A stretch of 64,000 bases of DNA from B30-G6 sp964633115. Its GTDB lineage: Bacteria; Desulfobacterota; Desulfobacteria; Desulfobacterales; B30-G6. Shown here one piece after another: positions 8,868 to 17,485 of the stretch (its first letter is position 1; every line of letters starts with the position of its first letter). Both the position numbers and the translations under genes were made by a program. The notes under the pieces were generated by a model. It was not told the origin of the DNA. It was given only the letters and a program-made list of their open reading frames with translations, and searched no databases. Location of the stretch: the NCBI GenBank assembly GCA_964633115.1, contig CAZWEO010000012.1:7005-71004 (forward strand). The letters are read 5' to 3'.

Positions 8868-10520
8868 ATGCATAAAAAGATGCAAAGGGCATATCATCAG
8901 GATTCACGCTTAAAGGTCCTCCACAAACAATACCACAACGGAAAATTATCACGCCGGGAATTCCTTCGCATCGCGGCCCTGTTGGGTTATGCCACCATCA
9001 CCGGCATATATGGACTGCAGTTGGTAAGTCCCGGGCGGGCGATGGCTGCGACCTATGGCGATAAATTGCGAATTGCGGGCTTGTTACCCCGTGTCCAATA
9101 TCCGTCTGTGCTCAGGCCCCAGGCCACCAACCAGGCCATTCGGCAAGTGTTTGAATACCTGACATATACGGATTCTAACAATCACACCCACCCATTTCTG
9201 CTGGAAAGATGGGAGGTTAGCGAGGACCTTAAAACCTGGTCTCTACATTTAAGGAAAAACGTATTCTTTAATAATGGACAAGCGCTCACGGCCGACGATG
9301 TTGTCTTTTCCATTAGCCAATGGCTCAATGAAAACAATCACACCCCCATGAAATCCATTCTGGGCACCTATCTTGCGACCACCAACATCGAGCAAGTTGA
9401 TGCTTACCAAATAAAACTATATCTGAACCGGCCCGAGATCGCCGTACCAGAGCATTTAAGCCATCCATCGGCCCTGATTATCAATCACCATACTTTTGAA
9501 GGCGATATCTTGGCAGCCCCGCACGGAACTGGGCCATTTAGAATAGATACCTTTGAAGAAAATATTCGCTGTCTACTGAAAAGGCGTTACGACTATTGGC
9601 AGCCGGGATTGCCTTATTTAAACGAGATTGAGTTCCTGGACCTGGGACGAAATCTGACTTCACGAGCATCTGCGTTGAAGAACCGATCCGTCGATCTGAT
9701 TGACCTCAGTGACCTCGATAGCACCCGGGCGTATGGGGTCTTGAAAAGCCAGCGAACCATACAATTGACACCGGTAGTCACCGCCAAGGCCAATGTGCTT
9801 CGCATGCGGGTTGATCGGCCCCCTTGGACTGACAACCAGGTTCGCAAAGCCCTGAAACTTTGCCAACACCGGGAAAAAATCCGGCATTTAGCCCATTTGG
9901 GACAAGGCACTCTTGCAAATGATTTTCATGTGAGTCCCGCGCATCAAGAATATTGTCACAAAGCTGCCCACAAGTTCGATCCGCGGCGGGCCAAACTCCT
10001 CTTGGAAGAAGCCGGATATCCAGAGGGTTTGGATGTCCATCTGACTATCCCAGAAAACCGGTCCGATATCCTGACACATGCCCTGGTTATCCAAGCTGAT
10101 GCAGCCCGCGCCGGATTTAGAATTCACCTACAAGAAGTTACGACCCACGAGTATCATCGCAATCGAACCGAGTTCGATCTGGCGATTACCCCCTGGCCTC
10201 ACTTTTTTATGGGCATTACTGCTTTGCAAATGTCCATGCAGATGGAGGCCGAAGATCTGCCTGGGCCCTGGAACGAGACACGCTGGCATGACGAAGAATT
10301 CTCTCAATTAATATCTCAGGCCGCCCTAACCCTGGATGCAATTGAGCGCAAAAAAATATTCTGCAAAATGGAAGAAATTCAGATGAATCGGGGTGCTATT
10401 GGCATTGCCTACTGGCAGAATAGTTGGATTGCCGCTAACAAACGCGTTCAGAACATCCAGCCCCATCCAAATGACAACTTGGACCTCACCCGAGTTTGGT
10501 TGAAGCCCAAACGCAAATAA
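8868..10520 (+). CDS. Family 5 extracellular solute-binding protein with Tat signal
   Basis: 550 residues. A twin-arginine signal, SRREFLRIAALLG at about residue 28, is followed by a hydrophobic stretch and an AMAA cleavage region. The mature protein matches the SBP_bac_5 family of peptide/nickel-type ABC binding proteins (FEYLTYTDSNN, the segment LRKNVFFNNGQALTADDVVFS, GTGPFRIDTF). It should capture a peptide-like or other solute in the periplasm. No permease or ATPase genes adjoin it, so it is an orphan component. The start is uncertain: GAAGGG abuts the ATG at 8868, while a second ATG at 8880 leaves 12 bases. An inverted repeat overlaps its stop codon. Confidence 0.85.
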   Translation: MHKKMQRAYHQDSRLKVLHKQYHNGKLSRREFLRIAALLGYATITGIYGLQLVSPGRAMAATYGDKLRIAGLLPRVQYPSVLRPQATNQAIRQVFEYLTYTDSNNHTHPFLLERWEVSEDLKTWSLHLRKNVFFNNGQALTADDVVFSISQWLNENNHTPMKSILGTYLATTNIEQVDAYQIKLYLNRPEIAVPEHLSHPSALIINHHTFEGDILAAPHGTGPFRIDTFEENIRCLLKRRYDYWQPGLPYLNEIEFLDLGRNLTSRASALKNRSVDLIDLSDLDSTRAYGVLKSQRTIQLTPVVTAKANVLRMRVDRPPWTDNQVRKALKLCQHREKIRHLAHLGQGTLANDFHVSPAHQEYCHKAAHKFDPRRAKLLLEEAGYPEGLDVHLTIPENRSDILTHALVIQADAARAGFRIHLQEVTTHEYHRNRTEFDLAITPWPHFFMGITALQMSMQMEAEDLPGPWNETRWHDEEFSQLISQAALTLDAIERKKIFCKMEEIQMNRGAIGIAYWQNSWIAANKRVQNIQPHPNDNLDLTRVWLKPKRK

Positions 10521-10550
10521 GGATCTAAGAGCCTAGGGCCTTATTTGCGT
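10511..10550. terminator. 12-bp perfect inverted repeat over the solute-binding-protein stop codon
   Basis: ACGCAAATAAGG (10511-10522, containing the TAA stop) pairs with CCTTATTTGCGT (10539-10550) across a 16-base loop. No T-tract follows, so factor-independent termination is uncertain; it may act as a 3'-end stabiliser. Confidence 0.4.
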
Positions 10551-10572
10551 CAATTGCCTGCGATCGCCATCG

Positions 10573-10624
10573 CCCGATAAATGCATGTATCCAAACAGGA
10601 TAAGCATACGATGCATTTATCGGG
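10573..10624. repeat. 14-bp perfect inverted repeat containing the stop of the truncated DUF39 gene
   Basis: CCCGATAAATGCAT (10573-10586) and ATGCATTTATCGGG (10611-10624) are exact complements with a 24-base centre. The DUF39 reading frame ends inside the right arm, so the element coincides with loss of that protein's C-terminus. It could be an insertion relic or a terminator. Confidence 0.5.
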
Positions 10625-11408
10625 ATTGAACGATACCATCCATTCCGGAAGGCGCCCTGGGTGTTCCGTTTTCGTGTCTGAGAGCGGTCGGATTATGTTG
10701 GGTACCGTGCCAGACTACATATCCTTGGGCCCCACAGAAAAAAATACGGGTTCCCAGGCCGATGGTGCGGTAGTACGGATCGTTGAATAACGGAGAAAGC
10801 TGGCCGGCACTGCAGTAGTAGGCGTTACCGATACGTGGTTTCAGTTTGCCCATATAAGTATAAATCGATTTCTCAGACAAATTAACGGCGACATTATAAT
10901 TCTGATAACAGTTGCGCGGATTGAACATAAAGGCATCAGTCATATCGGTCAAGCCGATGGACTGTTCGCGGCGTGTCTCGGGATAACAATCAGTGCCATA
11001 GGCACCTGCTTTTAAACGAACTGTTTTTCCGGCAATCAAATCCTCGATAACATGGGCACCGCCATAATCGAAGCGACCCGGTTGCTTTTTGCTATTGCGA
11101 GGATCATCTTCCTTGATAGCCGTCGCGCCAACATATACATCCGCCGCCGCTAGTCCTGCATAAGCGGGGACATCGTTCAAAGATACCACCCCACCACCAA
11201 ACTTCATTTTCTCCCGAGGTTGCTTAATGTTCAAAAATGCACCCGACGAACACATGGGGCTAAAAGTGCCGGTGGTGACCACATCAACCTCTTTGGCAAT
11301 CTTTTGCGGTCCATATTTCTGAACCATGGGTATAATCTCTTCGGCGGTAACAACCACTGCCGTGCCTTTCTGAATCTTGGCGTTGATCTCCTCTATTGTT
11401 TTTGTCAT
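10617..11408 (-). CDS. DUF39 homocysteine-biosynthesis protein, C-terminally truncated
   Basis: 263 residues matching the N-terminal two-thirds of the HcyBio/DUF39 family: KTIEEINAKIQKGTAVVVTA, the TTGTFSPMCSSGAF motif with its conserved Cys, GGAHVIEDLIAGK, FNPRNCYQNYN, YTYMGKL and GYVVWHGTQH. Members in sulfate reducers and methanogens take part in an unusual sulfide-dependent homocysteine synthesis. The frame stops inside an inverted repeat where the family usually continues for more than 100 further residues, so the product may be inactive. AAGGAA precedes ATG. A Met-rich leader ORF and an intrinsic terminator lie upstream, suggesting attenuation control. Confidence 0.75.
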   Translation of the reverse strand: MTKTIEEINAKIQKGTAVVVTAEEIIPMVQKYGPQKIAKEVDVVTTGTFSPMCSSGAFLNIKQPREKMKFGGGVVSLNDVPAYAGLAAADVYVGATAIKEDDPRNSKKQPGRFDYGGAHVIEDLIAGKTVRLKAGAYGTDCYPETRREQSIGLTDMTDAFMFNPRNCYQNYNVAVNLSEKSIYTYMGKLKPRIGNAYYCSAGQLSPLFNDPYYRTIGLGTRIFFCGAQGYVVWHGTQHNPTALRHENGTPRAPSGMDGIVQSR

Positions 11409-11595
11409 TGCATAAGTTCCTTATCAAATTTTGTTGTTCCAATATTCATTTTGGATAAATTTCAAAAGTACGCTTGAAGTTATTCTACCTCAAACCAGCT
11501 TCACCGATCCAGAAGCCGGCTTGGAGTCCAGCATTATCCATAGGTATATTTTTCTTAAAAATTTCAGCATAACCGGTCCCATATTCAAATCTTTC

Positions 11596-11636
11596 AAAAA
11601 AAAAGCCGTGGGCGTTAAGAACGCCCACGGCTTTTT
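11596..11636 (-). terminator. Strong intrinsic terminator between the Met-rich leader ORF and DUF39
   Basis: Read on the minus strand, a 17-bp perfect stem (AAAAAGCCGTGGGCGTT against AACGCCCACGGCTTTTT) with a three-base loop runs into nine consecutive T (11596-11604). It begins 18 bases after the stop of the 26-residue leader ORF and lies about 190 bases before the DUF39 start. Confidence 0.85.
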
Positions 11637-11653
11637 GGTCAAAAATCAACCCT

Positions 11654-11734
11654 TCAGTCCATGGGCGCACCTCTGGCGCACATCATGGGCATCATGAAAT
11701 CAACGGGCACATGGATAAAAGGTATGTTTGTCAT
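11654..11734 (-). CDS. Putative 26-residue Met-rich leader peptide
   Basis: A short frame starts with ATG at 11734 after CAAGG at good spacing and ends with TGA at 11654. It encodes 26 residues, six of them Met, including the run FMMPMMCAR. It is followed at once by an intrinsic terminator and then the homocysteine-biosynthesis gene. The last codons contain CGCCCATGG, which can pair over nine bases (one G-U) with CCGTGGGCG, the 5' arm of the terminator, and a weaker GCGCC/GGTGC pair lies just upstream. This reproduces the 1:2, 2:3, 3:4 layout of amino-acid attenuators, with Met as the sensed residue. Translation and regulation are inferred, not shown. Confidence 0.55.
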   Translation of the reverse strand: MTNIPFIHVPVDFMMPMMCARGAPMD

Positions 11735-11842
11735 TTTTCAGCCTTGTCTAAGATTGTGCTACAAAGTAGTCCTATTTTTAACAGCATGTCAACACTTTTT
11801 CGATGTGCTCGCTCTTAAAGTCCGGGTAATAAATGCTTAATC

Positions 11843-12898
11843 TCAAGCACCATAGGATTTGATCGCCGCCAACATGCCCGCGTTACCTGTCATCATATTA
11901 TCACCCAAAGGGGCGCCCCAGACGATGGGTAGGCTCGATGTACGCAACAGATCCCGTTTGGGACCGGTGGCGATAATCGCCTGAATATTCTCGTAGCCGA
12001 CAGCCTTGCGTAGGTAGCAACCATGTCCACCTTCGGAAAGAATCTGTTCATGACTTAGTTTGCCGTTGGCTAAGTCCCGGATCAATACTTCCAGGCGTTC
12101 TAAGATGATATCATGGGTATGGTATTCAAAAAAACCAGCAATCTCAGCACCAGTCATAACCGCACCGACCGTGTGTGAAGTGGCCACGTCCAGCACCACC
12201 AGCGGCGCCATTTGTTGGGCGGTCTTGTCTGTGATTGCGCCCAATATGGCGGCCATCCCGCTATCCATGACATAGACCGCATCGGCTGGCACCTTCAGTG
12301 CCTGCAGCAAAATGGATCGTAAGCGGTTCATTTCCAAGGGAACATTTTTGTGGTTATATACCAGATTGTGGGGCTGGGGTGATTTATTCAGTATTCCAGC
12401 AAAGCAGTTGTGCCGATAGTCCAGATGGGAAATTCCACTGGGTGGCACACCATGGTCCTGGGCGCAAACTGCCAGAATATCAAATGAAAATGACACCCCA
12501 AATCCTGCCACAATGCTCTTCAGGCGATTCAAATCCAAATCCGTCAAAACGATGTGGGCATAACTCGCATCATCTGTAAAATTCTGGGCTTCTGCTTCCG
12601 ATACCACCTGCAGACCCCAGGATGCCACCTTATCAATATTATGATTCAAGGTGGCAGCTGCCGTTTCCGAAATGACCACCGATGCTGTGCTAGCCCTTTC
12701 TTTCAACACCCGGGTCACCGCCCCGCCCCCCATTTCCAATCCCGTAAGCACAAGATTGCCACTGGTTGCTGCGATCTGATTGGCGACTTCGATTACTGGG
12801 GATGCCACCACAGCTTTGTATTGCAGACCGGTTTCATCATCAAGAAAAAGAATATCCATGGTTCCGGCGCCGATATCCACAAGTAAGTACTTGCTCAC
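11843..12898 (-). CDS. DUF1786 family protein (ASKHA-like)
   Basis: 351 residues. It begins YLLVDIGAGTMDILFLD, a phosphate-1-type loop of actin-like ATPases, and carries later glycine-rich segments (VLTGLEMGGGAVTRVL, VVLDVATSHTVGAVMTG, IATGPKRDL). Family members are sometimes annotated as putative pyruvate-formate-lyase activators, but no FeS-cluster Cys motif of radical enzymes is visible, so that name is not supported here. A GTG start follows GGGAG. It lies upstream of the DUF39 leader on the same strand, about 110 bases before the leader ORF. Confidence 0.75.
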   Translation of the reverse strand: MSKYLLVDIGAGTMDILFLDDETGLQYKAVVASPVIEVANQIAATSGNLVLTGLEMGGGAVTRVLKERASTASVVISETAAATLNHNIDKVASWGLQVVSEAEAQNFTDDASYAHIVLTDLDLNRLKSIVAGFGVSFSFDILAVCAQDHGVPPSGISHLDYRHNCFAGILNKSPQPHNLVYNHKNVPLEMNRLRSILLQALKVPADAVYVMDSGMAAILGAITDKTAQQMAPLVVLDVATSHTVGAVMTGAEIAGFFEYHTHDIILERLEVLIRDLANGKLSHEQILSEGGHGCYLRKAVGYENIQAIIATGPKRDLLRTSSLPIVWGAPLGDNMMTGNAGMLAAIKSYGA

Positions 12899-13028
12899 GA
12901 TTATCTCCCTATAAAAAATAAGCCCAGGCTAATAGCCTATCCAGTTGGTATCCCATCATTTGTTTATTAGCATTTAAGTTGTTGGTACGGCAAGTCTAGT
13001 AAATGCCTAAAATTAATTCCGTTTTGCT

Positions 13029-13057
13029 TTGACAGGGGTATATCGGTTGAGTAATAA
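13029..13057 (+). promoter_or_regulatory. Candidate sigma-70 promoter for the M20 peptidase gene
   Basis: TTGACA (13029-13034), a 17-base spacer and TAATAA (13052-13057) lie about 160 bases before the peptidase start, on the same strand. Confidence 0.5.
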
Positions 13058-13219
13058 ACCTCATAGTTGCATAAACAACATGGCAAAGTATAAAGAATGA
13101 AGTGTTATTATAGGTAATATCATGTCAATCATGGCGTTTTCTGGATGCAATCCCTTGTAGATTTTAAGGATGGTATCTATTTTGCCATATTGTTTACCCT
13201 TCGGGAAAGGGATTACCCT

Positions 13220-14401
13220 ATGCATGAACTTAAAGATATTTTTGAGCAGATCCAGTCTTATCTGGAATCAGTCAAAGCAGAAATGTTTTCCTTCCTTGAA
13301 GACATCGTTAGGATTCAAAGTAGCAGCCACAATAAACCGGGTATCGATCAAACCGCCAATACGATTGCTGGCGCGTTTAAAGATCTGCCAGTCACCACTG
13401 AAACCATAACTCAGGTGCTTCAAGGCAACCATTTGCTAATCAGGTCCCTGGCTCAACCTAATTTTCCCAAGCAGGTGCTGTTGGTTGGGCATATGGATAC
13501 GGTATTTCCCAAAGACACAGATTTCAACTGGTATAAAGAGGACGAAACCAAAGCCTATGGACCTGGCGTGGTTGACATGAAAGGCGGTTTGGTGGTTGGA
13601 ATTTTTGCACTAAAGGCTCTCAATCAACTTGGCTTGCTCGATCAGATACCGTTGACCTTTATTTTCAACTCAGATGAGGAAATCGGTTCCAGAAGCTCCA
13701 TCGACTTAATCCAGAAAGAGGCCAACGCCAGTGCTTTTGCCTTTGTTTTGGAAGCAGGTGGGGCAAATAATCAGGTCGTCACGGGCAGAAAAGGCAATCT
13801 CACAATTGAATATCACATTCAGGGCAAGGCTGGGCATGCAGCTTTTGCCACCAAACAAAAATCCAGCGCCATACTTGAATTGGCCCATAAGATTATTGAA
13901 TTTGAAGCGTTAAACGATTTTGAAAAAGGAATTTCCATCAATGTGGGTAAAATTGATGGCGGCATCGGCCCCAATACGATCCCTGAATTTGCCAACGCCC
14001 AAATTGATTTCCGCTATGTTAATCCAGTTGATCTGAGATTTCTTGAGGAAAAGGTGACAAAGATTGCCGAATCAACCGCTGTCCCCGGAACCCTTAGTCG
14101 TGTCGATTTCATCTCCGGCAGGCCGCCGATGCAAAAAAGTGAAGCTAACCGCAATCTTTTTGAGATAACCGCAGGCATTGCCGACCAATTGGGATATTCA
14201 TTGCAGGAAGAATTTCGGAATGGTGTATCCGATGCCAATTTCATTGCCGATCTGAATGTTCCTGTGCTGGATGGTCTGGGCCCCATCGGCGGGCGGGATC
14301 ATAGTCGCGACGAATTTATGATTAAGAAAAGCCTGCCCCAACGAACCCAGCTCTTAGCCTGCACCTTGCTTGAATGCTGGCGGCGCTTCAGCGACGATTA
14401 G
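13220..14401 (+). CDS. M20/M25/M40 family zinc peptidase (glutamate carboxypeptidase-like)
   Basis: About 393 residues from the chosen start. Metal-binding motifs are LVGHMDTVFP, GPGVVDMKGG (bridging Asp), FNSDEEIGS (catalytic and metal Glu) and LEAGGANN; a dimerisation insert occupies the middle (HIQGKAGHAAFA onward) and GPIGGRDHSRDEF supplies the last His. These cytoplasmic di-zinc enzymes trim peptides or acylated amino acids. ATG at 13220 is preferred over an upstream ATG at 13145 because GGAAAGGG precedes it by eight bases and the family starts there. It is monocistronic, with a good promoter candidate upstream. Confidence 0.88.
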   Translation: MHELKDIFEQIQSYLESVKAEMFSFLEDIVRIQSSSHNKPGIDQTANTIAGAFKDLPVTTETITQVLQGNHLLIRSLAQPNFPKQVLLVGHMDTVFPKDTDFNWYKEDETKAYGPGVVDMKGGLVVGIFALKALNQLGLLDQIPLTFIFNSDEEIGSRSSIDLIQKEANASAFAFVLEAGGANNQVVTGRKGNLTIEYHIQGKAGHAAFATKQKSSAILELAHKIIEFEALNDFEKGISINVGKIDGGIGPNTIPEFANAQIDFRYVNPVDLRFLEEKVTKIAESTAVPGTLSRVDFISGRPPMQKSEANRNLFEITAGIADQLGYSLQEEFRNGVSDANFIADLNVPVLDGLGPIGGRDHSRDEFMIKKSLPQRTQLLACTLLECWRRFSDD

Positions 14402-14461
14402 CTCTTGGCCCTTAGCTGTTAGCTGGCTAATAGCTAACAGTCTTCGAATACTGATTTAAAT

Positions 14462-14608
14462 AGAAATGGCAATAAAACTTTCAATTGAGTTCAAGATCAA
14501 GGCAGAGCCATGCTTTCAACCACAGGAATACATCTAGTATTTTGAGGATTGGAAGCATGGTTCTAACACAGATATTGGGCTCAAGGGGAAGTTAAATTGC
14601 CATTTCTT
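14462..14608. repeat. 147-bp imperfect palindrome at the 3' end of the P-type ATPase gene
   Basis: The arm 14462-14521 aligns along its whole length with the reverse complement of 14549-14608: AGAAATGGCAAT matches exactly at the ends, AACTT, TTGAG and CCATGCTT match inside, with scattered substitutions and one indel. The right arm includes the last codons of the ATPase. It could be a long hairpin at the transcript end or a MITE-like inverted duplication. Confidence 0.65.
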
Positions 14609-16728
14609 AGGATCCTAGTGGCGTTTATAACCGCCAGCAACGCCGTACCCATATCTGCAAATACAGCCTCCCACATGGAAGCCATCCCCAGGCTGCCCAT
14701 CAGGATGAAAAAACCTTTAATCGCAAATGCCAGGCCGATATTTTGCCAAACGATCCGGCGGGTTTTATGGGCAATTGAAATGGCTTCGGCTACTTTCTGG
14801 GGAGAATCCTGCATCAGAACCACATCGGCGGTTTCGATGGCGGCGTCCGATCCCAAGGCACCCATGGCGATGCCCACATCGGCCCGCGCAATTACGGGTG
14901 CATCATTGATGCCATCGCCCACAAAGGCGATACCCTCTCCATCTTGATTTTGCGCCTGAATCTTTTCAAAAATGCGGACCTTGTCCTCAGGCAATAAATC
15001 TGCGTGGAATTCATCCATTTCCAGTTGCTTGGATACATACTGAGCGGCACAAGCATTATCACCGGTCAGCATGACAACCTTCTCAATGCCGTTCTTTCTT
15101 AGGCTCTCAATTGTCGATTTCGCATCCGGACGAATCTGATCGCCGATGATGATATAGCCGGCATATTGATTGTCTACGGCCACATGCAACACCGTACTAT
15201 CAAAATCGCAGCGATCATGCACCACAGATTCCGAATGGAGCAAATGATCATTTCCCACTAAAATTTCTTGATTTTGATAACTGGCTTTAACACCCTGACC
15301 CGCCAGATTTTCGTGGGCTGATATGTGTTGGCTATCCAGCTGCAATCCGGTTTGGGAGAATGCTGCTAATATGGATTGTGCGATGGGGTGGTTCGACTGC
15401 GCCTCAGCAGCGGCTGCGAATTCCAGGACCTGATTTTCAGAATAACCGTTGTGCGTGGCAATTTCCGACACTTTAAAGACCCCTTCAGTCAGGGTACCGG
15501 TTTTATCGAACACCACTGTTTTTAACTTCGCCAGGGCATCAATAAAGTTGGATCCCTTAACCAATATCCCGCTGCGGGAAGCCAGACCAATCCCTGCAAA
15601 ATAACCCAAGGGGATACTGATAACCAGTGCGCATGGACAGGATATAACCAGCAGGACCAGGGCCCGATATATCCATGTTTTAAAACTTGCATCTGCAATC
15701 AACAGGGGCGGTAGAAAGGCAATCATAGCCGCGATCAATACCACTGCCGGCGTGTAATAACGTGCAAATTTGGTTATGAATTTTTCGGTGCGAGCCTTTC
15801 TGGCAGTGGCGTTCTCCACCAAATCCATGATTTTGGCAATGGAGGATTCCGCAAATCGCCGGGTAACTCGCACCGTCAAGGCCGCGGTTTGATTAACCTG
15901 GCCGGCCATGACTTCACCACCAGGTACTACCGATATGGGTACTGACTCACCGGTCAGGGCAGACGCATCCACGTTTGATGTGCCCGACAATACCTCGCCA
16001 TCAAGCGGGATTTTTTCGCCGGGCTTGATCAGAATAGTTGCACCGATATCAACCGATTCTGGAACTGTCTCCCGAAATCCCTCGCTGGTTTTTACCACGG
16101 CCTTCTCAGGTCTTGTCGCTAATAAGGCTGCAATGGAGCGACGTGATCCATCCACAGCCCGGTCTTGAAACAATTCTCCGATTTTATAAAAAACCATAAC
16201 ACCCACGGCTTCTGAGTAAGCATGAATCGCTAAAGCTCCTACGGTAGCGATAACCATTAAAACATTTTCATCAAAAAATTCCCTGCGCCGTATGGTTTGC
16301 CAAGCTCCCAGAAGAACATTGTAACCGGCCGTTAGGTAGGCGCCCAAGACAATGATCAATTCCAGGCTTAATAGGTTTTTATGATGGAACCATGACTCTA
16401 AGTAAATTTGAGAGAGCAGCAACAGGATGGCCGCAACCAATCCCATGACCTCATTCTTGGGAAATTTCCCATGGACAGGTTTGGTATGTTCATGCAGGCC
16501 GACTCGCTCCGATTTGGCCACCACTTCAACATCTGGTTCGATATCAGCCACGGCTGCAACTACCTGAGCGACATTGCTGGATTTAACATGCAGACTTAAG
16601 GTAGCAAAATCAACGACAGCGTTTTCCAAGCCTTCCCGTTGGTTCAAGCCTTTTTCAATTTTGGCAGCACAATTGGCACAATCAAGGTTTCTGAGTGCGA
16701 ATTTTCTCGGTTTTAATTCTTCAAGCAT
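14581..16728 (-). CDS. Heavy-metal-translocating P1B-type ATPase (Zn/Cd/Pb class)
   Basis: 715 residues. An N-terminal metal-binding domain has LDCANCAAKIEKG (CxxC). The membrane metal site is SCPCALVISIPL (CPC), the phosphorylation site is FDKTGTLTEG, and TGES, HP (SNHPIAQ) and GDGINDAPV motifs follow in order, as in ZntA/CadA pumps that export divalent soft metals using ATP. It lies 124 bases downstream of an ArsR regulator on the same strand, so a metal-inducible arsR-pump operon is likely. The last codons fall in a long inverted repeat. Confidence 0.92.
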   Translation of the reverse strand: MLEELKPRKFALRNLDCANCAAKIEKGLNQREGLENAVVDFATLSLHVKSSNVAQVVAAVADIEPDVEVVAKSERVGLHEHTKPVHGKFPKNEVMGLVAAILLLLSQIYLESWFHHKNLLSLELIIVLGAYLTAGYNVLLGAWQTIRRREFFDENVLMVIATVGALAIHAYSEAVGVMVFYKIGELFQDRAVDGSRRSIAALLATRPEKAVVKTSEGFRETVPESVDIGATILIKPGEKIPLDGEVLSGTSNVDASALTGESVPISVVPGGEVMAGQVNQTAALTVRVTRRFAESSIAKIMDLVENATARKARTEKFITKFARYYTPAVVLIAAMIAFLPPLLIADASFKTWIYRALVLLVISCPCALVISIPLGYFAGIGLASRSGILVKGSNFIDALAKLKTVVFDKTGTLTEGVFKVSEIATHNGYSENQVLEFAAAAEAQSNHPIAQSILAAFSQTGLQLDSQHISAHENLAGQGVKASYQNQEILVGNDHLLHSESVVHDRCDFDSTVLHVAVDNQYAGYIIIGDQIRPDAKSTIESLRKNGIEKVVMLTGDNACAAQYVSKQLEMDEFHADLLPEDKVRIFEKIQAQNQDGEGIAFVGDGINDAPVIARADVGIAMGALGSDAAIETADVVLMQDSPQKVAEAISIAHKTRRIVWQNIGLAFAIKGFFILMGSLGMASMWEAVFADMGTALLAVINATRILRNGNLTSP

Positions 16729-16852
16729 TTAGAGGTTCCTATCTTTCTGGCGGTTATCATTGCATGCACCAGCGTAGTCATGACATTTATATCTAAACAT
16801 TTCGTCGCTATTCGAAATCCCATTACTGCCACTGGAATAAATTATGGCTGCG

Positions 16853-17227
16853 TTACTCCTGGATATGCTCCATACCCAGATTGAGTAACTTGCGCATATG
16901 GTCATCATCCAGGGAATAATAGATCACTTTCCCGTCCCGACGATTTTTAACGATGCGAGCCTGCTTTAGGTTTTTCAACTGATGTGATACGGCCGGCTGT
17001 TTCATCTGTAGCAAGGCACAAAGATCACAAACACACATTTCCGACTCGCTCAAGGCCCATAGAATCCTGAGCCGGGTCCCATCTCCAAAAAGCTTAAAAA
17101 GATCAGCAAGATCATTTAAACGAGCTTCATTGGGTAAGCGATCCTTAACATCGTTAACAATCTCAGTATGAATACCTTTGGCGATGCAAGCCAAGCCTGC
17201 ATCTATATTTTGATTTGGTAATTGCAT
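16853..17227 (-). CDS. ArsR/SmtB family metal-responsive repressor
   Basis: 124 residues with a winged helix: LFKLFGDGTRLRILWAL, the recognition region CDLCALLQMKQPAVSHQLKNL, and the wing RRDGKVIYYSL. The motif ESEMCVCDLC resembles the alpha-3 ELCVCDL thiolate site of CadC/ArsR-type sensors of soft metals. The C-terminus carries DDHMRKLLNLGMEH, which has His/Asp residues where SmtB-like alpha-5 zinc ligands occur. It probably represses itself and the downstream ATPase until metal binds. GAGGAAC precedes ATG. Confidence 0.88.
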   Translation of the reverse strand: MQLPNQNIDAGLACIAKGIHTEIVNDVKDRLPNEARLNDLADLFKLFGDGTRLRILWALSESEMCVCDLCALLQMKQPAVSHQLKNLKQARIVKNRRDGKVIYYSLDDDHMRKLLNLGMEHIQE

Positions 17228-17259
17228 TCAGTTCCTCACCTATAAATTAACATATTATC

Positions 17260-17295
17260 ATATGAACATATATTGATTTAATATGCATTTGTCAA
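17260..17295 (-). promoter_or_regulatory. arsR promoter with overlapping palindromic operator
   Basis: On the minus strand TTGACA (17290-17295), 17 bases, then TATATG (17267-17272). The inverted repeat ATATG-TT-CATAT (17260-17271) overlaps this -10, the position expected for an ArsR/SmtB operator. The arsR start is 33 bases further on. Confidence 0.6.
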
Positions 17296-17485
17296 GCCCA
17301 TTTTAGAAAAATGATGATACATTTTTTTGCTTAAACAATCCGCAGAATGAGTAGCGCGACATCGTCTTGAAAATAGTATTCCGATGATATACGCTGGCTT
17401 TTAACCGTTTGAGAAACTTGCAATCTGATTCAATTCGGGATCGCTATTCCCATCAGAATCAGAATAGCATACACAGGATCTTAAA

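Noticed and set aside
11485..11670. 61-residue minus-strand ORF upstream of DUF39
   Set aside because: It runs through the intrinsic terminator and overlaps the leader ORF in another frame; no ribosome-binding site.
11843..12898. Pyruvate-formate-lyase activating enzyme
   Set aside because: No CxxxCxxC radical-SAM motif; the sequence looks like an actin-like ATPase-fold DUF1786 protein.
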